This document shows, piece by piece, positions 56,401 to 64,000 of a stretch of 64,000 bases of DNA. The translations under genes were made by a program, and so were the position numbers. Location: NCBI RefSeq assembly GCF_013368755.1, contig NC_049566.1, positions 4,526,001 through 4,590,000 on the forward strand, given 5' to 3'. Within the stretch, counting starts at the first letter, position 1, and every line of letters begins with the position of its first letter. A model generated the notes under the pieces. That model had not been told where the DNA came from, searched no databases, and saw only the letters and a list, made by a program, of their open reading frames with translations. This DNA is from Talaromyces rugulosus (lineage: Eukaryota > Ascomycota > Eurotiomycetes > Eurotiales > Trichocomaceae).

Positions 56401-59037
56401 ATTTCTCTGCTGGATTGCAGTCTTCAAGGGGGATTTAACACTGCCGGCATAACCGGTAAGAGAGATAAAGTCAAGTGCTCTTTGAACCGAAGGTTGGTCA
56501 TGTTGAAGGAAGATGTCCAGACCATCTATATATTCTTTGAATGCTGAGAAATAAAGCAAGGCCGTGTTTTGGCTCAAGTCTGCCTGGGCAGGAGAAGCAC
56601 CCAGTTGTAGAAGCTTAGCCGTCATCAACTTGGCCTGCTCAATTGGCAAACGAAGAGCTAAAACCAATGTAAGAATGGCAGCTCGTGGAGATTGATCATG
56701 ATCGTTTAGTAATTTGATAGGTAGAAGCACGTCTGCACCGAAAGACGAAACAAGCTCTTCGACAGCAGCGATATGGCCATTGATGATAGCCAGGTGTAAC
56801 GGCGATGTGTGGTTGTCCCAGGCTAGAACATTAACATCATAAATGTTAGGCTCCAATTCGTTTCCATCATCCGGAATAACGCCATCCTTTGAATCTTCAG
56901 ACCCTTTCTTCACATTAACAAACGAGCCGGTCGCATATGAGGTGTTATCTCCACCAAGGCTTTCAGAAGAAGAATTGCTAAGCATATCGGCATCGTCAGA
57001 ATCATTATCGTTCTCGCGTTTTATCTCATTAGAATTGGTTTTTTTGAGGACAAGCCGCTTTTGTGCCTCTTCCTCTTCATTCTCCTCACTTTTGTTAAGG
57101 AGGATCCTTATGATATCAACATCTCCTCTCGCTGCAGCTAGATGGAGAGCAGTTCTTCCATCAGTGAGACGAGAGATTAGTCGAGCTCCGTGATCAACCA
57201 GATATTGAACGATCTCTGGGGTAGACGTCATGGTCGCTAAATGCAGCGGAGTACGCCCTGTGTAATCACGGCGATTTGGATCAGAACCATCTTGAGACAA
57301 CCATTCTTTCACTTCCTCAGCATCATGGTCAACAATAGCTTGGCAAAGACCTTCTGTGTTTCCGACGTATGCCATGTCTTTAATCAATGTTAGTAATTTA
57401 ATCTCAGAAAAGAATTTCGGGGCTAGAACTAACCAGTCCAGTCGGTCTCAGTAATGGGATTAAAGCTACCAATCTCCTGGCGCCCTGGATTGTCCTTGAG
57501 AAAAGTAATGTCCCCCTTGACATATATCTTATCCTCAACCTCCGCGACCTCGTTATCTTCCGCGGTAGTCGCTTCAGGACAATAACCGCAGCAATCATGG
57601 ATAACGTCCGAAAAACGTCCGAAAAATGCCGGATGGCGGTGTAGGTTGACTGTTCTATCTTTTGGTTTGTTCCATTCGGCGTTTAGGAGCAAATCTTTGG
57701 TATAAAGCAGTTTTTCAATCTTTCGGGCATGGAACTTTTCACCATATGGGACAGTCTGGAAGTAATCAGCAGTCTGTAGTTAGAATGTTAATTGGGTGGG
57801 TATTTTCTCACAAAGGTGTGGTAATCTGACACTTCGTCCCCCTCCAGCCAATCGGGAACTTCGTCGTCCCAGTCATTCTTGATGTTGCCGCGCAATTTTC
57901 CAGCGCCCCTGAAATATGGATTTGGAGTTGGCCGGCCACGCTCAGTTCGTCTTTTAATCAAGTATTCTTCTCGATCCGCGACTTTGGGGAGCTTTTCCAG
58001 GACCAGGAGACGTGCAAGGCCCATGGTCCGGGTGAAGCTGCGCTCATACACAGTCTAAATACATTTGAGCGCACAATACGCAAATAGCTTGATACAAAAT
58101 ATCTTACCGGGTCAATGCGGGAACGATCCAAATGAGGCCAGAAGACCTCGAATCCCCTATGAGAATACTTGGAAAGACGATTTTCGTATGAGGGTGAGCG
58201 CCGGGATAGATCAATCTGGTTGACTTGGGTGATGTAGGCACCAATACCACGAGGCGCCATGTATACTTGGTTACCATCATAGGCAACACAGGAGCAATCA
58301 ACATCGAATCCTGTTAGAATCTCGGCAATGGACTTGTAAATTCGTAGGACGATCTGAACGTGGCGCGTCGGGTACTGTGACGCGATGGTAATAGCATTCT
58401 TGGTTCTAACTGTCGTAGTTTCGGCCAGAATAGAGTCCTTAATCTTAGTTTCAATCTGTTTTATTTTTTCAATGGCTTGTTCTTCCGTTAATCCATAGAG
58501 GAACAGATCGACATCAGATGCGGGCGCAAATTGTTCGTGGTAGAAATGGCGAAGGCCGCGTTTTGAGTTTGCATGTTCCTTTGGAACCGGTAATAGAGAG
58601 GTGGCTACAGCACTTCCCGCAGCAACCACATTGCTCCAATCCATATCGCTCAATGAGCTTTCACAGAAGATGTTGAAGTTCTGCTGGTATTCTTTGAAAC
58701 TCGTCACAACAGCCGGAGAACCATTGGGCCTGCGATCTTCGTCTTTCAGGGTCAGCAAATACCTTTCTTTGACTTCGTTTGATTCGGAAGAGATATCGCG
58801 AGCTCGAACCCGGATATCTGCCGAACCACTGTCATCAAAGACTGGCACAACATTGACGAAGTCATCAGCAACGGCTAACTTTGATGGCTGCTGGGCATAT
58901 ATCTTTCGAAGAACAGCGTCAAACTCATTGTATGGCTGAACAAGGTCAACGATGGGCTTTTCCGGATGGGACCGCACATAATCGAGGAATTGAGAATGCT
59001 TAGCAGGAATCGCTGGGAGAGCGAATTCAGCGGCCAT
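53494..59037 (-). CDS. Large ankyrin-repeat protein with nucleotidyltransferase-like N-terminal domain
   Basis: Six exons on the minus strand (59037-58108, 58054-57812, 57755-57434, 57377-55640, 55569-54575, 54518-53494) give 1750 residues. Residues ~135-250 show a nucleotidyltransferase-like pattern: AAGSAV (G141, S142), then SDVDLFLYG (D175, D177) and FDVDC (D245/D247), matching the hG[G/S]...DhD...D plan. A conserved linker follows, then ankyrin units (TPLHLATMTSTPEIVQYLV, RTALHLAAARGDVDIIRIL, SPLHLAIINGHIAAVEELV and more), an acidic insert, a coiled-coil-like basic region, and further ankyrin repeats to the C-terminus. Alternative donor/acceptor choices exist at introns 2 and 4; the other choices use much shorter introns or weaker donors. 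Substrate unknown; cytosolic or nuclear location expected. Confidence 0.8.
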
Positions 59038-59597
59038 GGCTAGCAATCTGAGGAATTGATGAGTTCAGGGGTATAGGAACTAGACAGCAGAGATAGATGA
59101 TAGAAAATGTAGTTGACAGTGATTGATAGAAGTCAGAAGAAGTTGAGTTGTCTTCAATGCTTGACTTGGAAGGCGCTTCTTTATACATCGGCAAGGAGGC
59201 AGCAGGCGGCTAGTCCCCACTGTTTCTAGGCAGTACCCCCACAACTATATTCGCCATTGTCCAATCAGAAACTATAAGTAGACGCGTTATTCCAATTACA
59301 GTTAGCTTCATCAAGAGGCTCTGGGCACGGGCCAGTGTAGCCTGTTATTAGGGCACGTGCAGCTCTTTTCTGCCTAGAAGACTACTGAAAGATAGGTTTA
59401 TATAACAATAATCCCTGAGATATCATATGGCAGCCTGCTTCTGGGGGAGAAATTTCAAGTTGAAAGTTTTTCCATATTTTTATTTATAAACATTGGCAAT
59501 CGGCACTTCAAAGTTCGCCAGTTTAATATCAATTTTTGCGGCTCACTTGTTGTATGTGCAAAACATACCGGTGCATTACTTAGAACAAGACGTAGGG
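59038..59597. promoter_or_regulatory. Promoter of the ankyrin gene
   Basis: About 560 nt between two genes on the minus strand. A CCAAT box is at 59261-59265, some 225 nt upstream of the ankyrin start. The part near 59598 is the 3' region of the beta-propeller gene's neighbour and shows no other motif. Confidence 0.4.
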
Positions 59598-61604
59598 TTA
59601 AAGCACTGAGTTGGGGAGATACAATGGCATGGAATCTTCCCAAAGTGAATTGGTAAGAGCTCGTTTATTTGTCCCATCGGCATCCATGACCATAATCTGT
59701 CCATACGGTTGAAAGGTGTTATCGTACAGCGCACATTCATACTGGAAACCAAACATGCCGGTTGAGTATAGAATGCGCCCGTCGTGACTCCATACCGCAT
59801 GGGCATCGTTGGCACCGCTACTGGTAAGCACCTTCAAGTCCGTTCCGTCCGGGTTGATAGTGCATACTTCGTAGTTCGTAGGACTGGTCTTTCGAGTGAA
59901 GACGATCTTCGTGCCATCGGGTGAAAAGAATGGAAGGTTGTCCCACTCATTAGTTAGAACGGTGACATCCTTAGTCTCGATATCAAGTACCCGCAGACCG
60001 AGTTGCGATTTGTCACCATTTGCTGATTCGGCTCCCCAGACACGGTAAACGAGCTTTTTTCCATCGTGCGAGTAGCTAGGAAATCCTGAGTTTTGTGCAG
60101 TGGTATTTGCAGTAAGGTTGGAAGTGCTGCTGGTAAGAACCTCCGAGTAAGATCCATTTGCGGTGGCTCTAACCAACCACCCGCCGAACAATCCACGCTC
60201 CGTAAACCAGGAGCCCAAGCCAAACGCAAGCCACTGGTCATCTGGGGACCAAGTGGGTTGGAAAGCCCCGGCTAAACCTTGGGTAACCAGGGAAGGATCG
60301 ACCTCATCACTCGTGAGATCATTATAGACCAGATGAGTATTCTCACCCTTCGTTGTTGTGGTCACGATAGAAGAGTTGCCAAGCTGCTTCTGAGTAATAG
60401 CAACTTGGTTTTGCTTATTTGACAGTTGAGGAAAGACATCGGTAAATTTATACTCCCAATCACTGTCCCAGCTGTAAAGCTTCTTATCCAAAGGACGAAT
60501 GACCCAGCTTGTCTTCTCGTAGACGACCTTTTTGCCATCTGGAGACCAAGCTGGCGAGCGGATAGTTGTGTTGACATACCCACCACCTGTTGTATAGAGA
60601 CCTTCCTTAGTGCCTCCCTTGAGAAGATATCCGATCTCATTTTGTGAAATATATTGTGGGAATATTTTTACCCCCGACGTCCCAACTTCAACGACACGGT
60701 CTGTTCCCGTTTCAAAATCAACAGAGACAATACTTGAGTTTGCTGAAGCGATTGACTCAGGGCGATGTGAATCCCAAGTAGCTTCTCTGGTCATTTCGTA
60801 GTAAAGAATTCGTTTTCCATCGGGAGACCACTTCGGTGAACCGAGGGTGTAGCCCTCTTTAGTGACAATTTGGCGGAAGTCGGACCCATTAGGACGGATT
60901 GCGTATACAGACAATTCCTGAGTATGTTCCCAGCCACTAAGCCCAAAAAATGTTTCTTCTCCATGGCCGTCCCAATTTGTGTTGCGGTCGGAAGAAAATG
61001 CAATCCACTCTCCATCAGGGGACCATGCAGGTCGGAAATAACCGTTCATGAGGGAAGAGTTGGCAGCAGTCAATGGGGTATCCGTCAAGTTCCACTTGTT
61101 ACCCGTCTCCAAATCCAATACCCAGATGTTTGCCCGGTAGTCAGCGATATCGGAAGCAGTCGAAACAAATGCAGCTTTCTTCCCATCAGGAGACAGTACG
61201 ACCGAGTCCTCTACCGCAGGCGTCGCGACTAATTCCTGGAGATCGGAGCCGTTTGTACGGACACGATATATGTCCGAATTTCCGTCTCCGTTCCTCTCAC
61301 TAGTAAAAGTAATCCACTGGCTATCGGGCGAAAAGGTGGCGTGGTATTCGTAGACCGGGTTGGACAGCAGGGGCCGTTCGTTGGTCCCATTCACGTTGGA
61401 AACATACAGCTGAGAAGTCCCAGGAGCGATCCTGTTCATCAGAAAGACTCCTTCCTTCTTGTCATTTGCAGAAGAAACATCGCGTGAAGGATGATCATGT
61501 GGTATCTGAACCTCGTCAGAGTCAGCGTTCATGTTTCTTGCATAAGGACAAGTAGCTAGGGCTGGCCCGATGGCTAGCCCTAATGATAGTAATATTGAAC
61601 GCAT
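59598..61604 (-). CDS. Secreted TolB-like beta-propeller protein (WD40-like/PD40 repeats)
   Basis: A single exon of 668 residues. It starts with a signal peptide (about 1-17, ending ALA) and carries many N-glycosylation sequons. Repeats of the PD40 motif (WSPDG or FSPDG preceded by a strand and followed by IAFSS or VVYEK-type strands) recur at least eight times, as in FSPDSQWITF, LSPDGKKAAF, WSPDGEWIAF, WSPDGKRILY, WSPDDQWLAF and FSPDGTKIVF. This fits a TolB/DPP-type propeller without a peptidase domain. Such propellers are common in bacteria and sporadic in fungi; the function outside the cell is unknown. The lack of introns is notable for its length. Confidence 0.82.
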   Translation of the reverse strand: MRSILLSLGLAIGPALATCPYARNMNADSDEVQIPHDHPSRDVSSANDKKEGVFLMNRIAPGTSQLYVSNVNGTNERPLLSNPVYEYHATFSPDSQWITFTSERNGDGNSDIYRVRTNGSDLQELVATPAVEDSVVLSPDGKKAAFVSTASDIADYRANIWVLDLETGNKWNLTDTPLTAANSSLMNGYFRPAWSPDGEWIAFSSDRNTNWDGHGEETFFGLSGWEHTQELSVYAIRPNGSDFRQIVTKEGYTLGSPKWSPDGKRILYYEMTREATWDSHRPESIASANSSIVSVDFETGTDRVVEVGTSGVKIFPQYISQNEIGYLLKGGTKEGLYTTGGGYVNTTIRSPAWSPDGKKVVYEKTSWVIRPLDKKLYSWDSDWEYKFTDVFPQLSNKQNQVAITQKQLGNSSIVTTTTKGENTHLVYNDLTSDEVDPSLVTQGLAGAFQPTWSPDDQWLAFGLGSWFTERGLFGGWLVRATANGSYSEVLTSSTSNLTANTTAQNSGFPSYSHDGKKLVYRVWGAESANGDKSQLGLRVLDIETKDVTVLTNEWDNLPFFSPDGTKIVFTRKTSPTNYEVCTINPDGTDLKVLTSSGANDAHAVWSHDGRILYSTGMFGFQYECALYDNTFQPYGQIMVMDADGTNKRALTNSLWEDSMPLYLPNSVL

Positions 61605-62238
61605 GCTGTCCTGCTTTCTGATGACAATGCCTTTTTGAATTGTAACCCAAAAAGACAGTTTATTATTTCATTCGAAATTTAGGGCAGTGAGAAAATAAAG
61701 CTTACAAGGGACTACGAGAGGGGAGGTCAGGTTAAATATTAGTAGTAGTATGGAACTGGCCAGGCGGTACACGTATCCACTGATTAACGTCCACCTGCCA
61801 AATGGACCCATCAAATGGCAAGAATTATAATATTCTAACCTATGATAATTAAAACCCGCGGACATAGTTTCAAATGTAAACAATATAACTGCTGGGTCTG
61901 ATGCAACGTTCGGCCGAACGGGTTCTACCAAACCCGAGGCTGGAGTGGATCTTGAGTCTTGGCTCTTGGCCATCTATATGCGTGTTTCAACGGCCTTATT
62001 CGACCAGGATGTATTTTGTAACAGTTACCTAACCAATTTTTATTAAAATTAACATAAAAAGGTACTCTCTAGTGATGGAAATGGGTGTTAAACGATTCTA
62101 AGGCACACAATGACGGAAAATGAGCTATTTAGTACTTCAACTAATTAATGCAAGCTTATGCCCTAAACCAACGTTCCATAAAGCAATTTTACGAATACTA
62201 ATTGTGTAAAGATTGTTATTAAGGACTATTATTATAAA
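61605..62238. other. Intergenic with a CGTTCGGCCGAACG palindrome
   Basis: No supported gene; a 100-residue open frame near 61668-61973 has no features. A perfect 14-bp palindrome lies at 61907-61920, about 300 nt upstream of the beta-propeller start. Confidence 0.45.
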
Positions 62239-63977
62239 TCAATAAACAGACCAGTTAGCCCATTCACTCGAGGCAAATAAGGGGTCCAGCAGTTCGATGT
62301 CGGCGGATGAGATATCATCTAAGCCACTCGTGACTGATGCAGGATCAATTGTTCGTTGATGGGGTGGGATTCCTCTATTACTGCCAAGTGGTGGTGGCTG
62401 TCCATGTTTAGAATCTCTTGCCTTAATAGCTGTGACGAAGGCAGGGTTCTGGACCTCTGAAAGCACTGATAATCCTTTTGCTTTTAAAGCACCTTCTCTT
62501 GCAAACCAGGCTTTCAGCGTCAGCCCGCGAAGAATGTGGTATATATCTTTGTCATTCTCAAGATACTCGGGATGGTGATCATAAAGCTCCTCAATCTGCT
62601 CCCAGGCTGCTTCCATGTCGCTGTCCCACTCAGGGCGGTAGGCGAGAGCTTTGAGCACATAAACTGGCCCACCCCATGGGATGTGAAAGTTGACAAACCA
62701 AAGATATTTACCCTGAGATCTAGTTGAATGAATAAGGTTGTCGTACCGGACATTTCGAACAGCAAGACTAAATGTCTTTCGGTAATTCTCTTCAGTATCT
62801 ACCGGGTGCTGTAGCGCATGGCCTTCCTCCGGGGTCGAGCGGTTTATGCTGTGGATAGCCATTTGTTTTAGTTTACAGAGCGTGGAGCGTGCGGTGGTAG
62901 TCGCCAAAAGTTGTAGCGGGATCACAGGGTCACAGAAACGGAGATACTTTTGCTCCAAAACACTTTCTAACCCAGAAAAGCCACCACGCTCTCCCCCGTC
63001 TATTCTGGGGTGGGTTGCTCGTGACGGTGTTGAAAGATGGTCTGATCGAGAGGATTCGCGTTCGCACTGGAAGCGGGCAATCTCGTAGCGAACCAAACAA
63101 AATGTCATCTCAGATGCTCCTGTATGGATATGAGGATAACATGTCATTGTTGGGCTCAAGTCATCGTCGCTGAGGTTGGACGGCAATAAAGCATCCATGG
63201 ATTTTGGTAACGAGCTTTCGCCTCCTATGATCTCCGTCAGTCGTGCGTCCAGGGTTACAATGTACCACCAAAGACGACGACGCATCTCAACTTCAAATAA
63301 CGAGAGACCTAAATTTGTGCCATCGCGATGAAGACCTTGGGATTGGGCGAGACGAATTGTAGTTCCCATCAACGTCCATAGTGGATAAGCTTCTGAGTTG
63401 TGTAGCATTGATGTCTGCTCTTATCATTAGCCGCGAGTTGAAGAACTGGTTTGAAACCACAACGTACCAGCAAGAGCACATGTGCCCGCAGTAAGTCAAG
63501 GTCTGGAACCTTGAGGAAACATGACTCAAATAGGATATTTCTTGCCACAGACTGAAAATTATTAAGTAGCTCAAGCTGGTTGCTCTTGAACACTCTTTCA
63601 CATTCAGTGGCTGCTAGAGACGAAACAGCGCATGCACATATAGCATACAGGAGAGCATCGGCTTTGTTACTGCCCGTCATATTATTAGGTATACTAGAAT
63701 CTTCATCAAATATAAGCTGCCACATGCTCGGTGCATGAACAATCTTTGTTAAAGGATGAACATTCTCCATAAATATATCCCAGTATCTCACTTTGTCGGC
63801 GCCTGACAGAAATAACCGATGTTCATGACTTGGCGTATGCATGGATGCAGCTGATGACGGCATATTAGTCAGAACAGAAACCGCTAGTAGATCTGAAGTT
63901 GCTTCTGTCTGCATTGAGAGAGGCCTGCCACTTGTCGATCTTTGTAGCTTGGGCTGATTGGTCAAGCTTTGCCTATA
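62239..63977 (-). CDS. Fungal-specific transcription factor, partial (5' end beyond the window)
   Basis: Two exons are visible on the minus strand (63977-63468, then 63414-62239), together 562 residues to the stop; the start lies beyond the right edge. A CAG acceptor before 63977 and the absence of a start codon indicate at least one more exon upstream. The splice at 63467-63415 rebuilds LLRAHVLLLTSMLHNSEAYPLWTLMGTTIRLA, followed by GLHRDG and RRRLWWYIVTLDARLTEIIG, the core signature of the fungal transcription factor domain. A Zn2Cys6 cluster is therefore expected just outside the window. Target genes are unknown. Confidence 0.85.
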
Positions 63978-64000
63978 CTGTTTTACAATCAGTTATACTA

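Noticed and set aside
53494..59037. Several separate ankyrin genes
   Set aside because: Adjacent frames join through short GT/AG introns with continuous phase and restored ankyrin or linker sequence, so a single gene is better supported.

Overview
The window is nuclear DNA of a filamentous ascomycete, most probably a member of the Eurotiales (Aspergillus, Penicillium or Talaromyces relatives). Genes lie on both strands and are cut by many short introns of about 47-82 nt with GT/AG ends. The recognisable proteins are typical of moulds: mitochondrial dihydroxy-acid dehydratase, AglD-type alpha-galactosidase, Zn2Cys6 regulators, a FHIP endosome adaptor, NC2-alpha, glucosamine-6-phosphate N-acetyltransferase and secreted glycoside hydrolases. 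No rRNA, convincing tRNA, CRISPR or complete transposon was seen. The genus cannot be fixed from the sequence alone. All exon joins were deduced by hand from splice signals and reading-frame continuity.

Layout. 0.8-12.3 kb (all +): Ser/Thr kinase, ILV3-type dehydratase, MHYT-domain membrane protein, and a type II membrane protein with a DxD motif. 13.3-17 kb: a small tail-anchored protein behind an array of heat-shock elements, a GFA-domain protein (-), and a secreted CBM9-like protein. 17.7-26 kb: a candidate sugar-use block with a GH27 alpha-galactosidase, a Zn2Cys6 regulator, a convergent paralogous regulator without a zinc cluster, and a polyol (L-arabinitol/xylitol/sorbitol-type) dehydrogenase. 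27-31.3 kb: a gene-poor accessory-looking stretch with a cysteine-rich F-box protein, two tandem small membrane-protein genes sharing a duplicated promoter, and an atypical short-chain dehydrogenase.

32-41.6 kb: a six-exon RING/RGG/RS-domain protein (-), NC2-alpha (Bur6) and FHIP. 41.7-51.1 kb: metzincin-jacalin protein (-), PTR2 peptide transporter with GATA sites upstream, CipB-like oxidoreductase, GNA1 and a monocarboxylate-type MFS transporter. 51.3-64 kb (all -): secreted GH39-like hydrolase, a 1750-residue nucleotidyltransferase-like/ankyrin protein in six exons, a secreted TolB-like beta-propeller, and a fungal-specific transcription factor that runs off the window.

Best leads for something undescribed: the large ankyrin protein with a nucleotidyltransferase-like N-terminus (53.5-59.0 kb), and the tandem small membrane-protein pair with conserved promoters (29.0-30.3 kb). 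The regulator pair in which one member lacks the DNA-binding domain is also worth attention.
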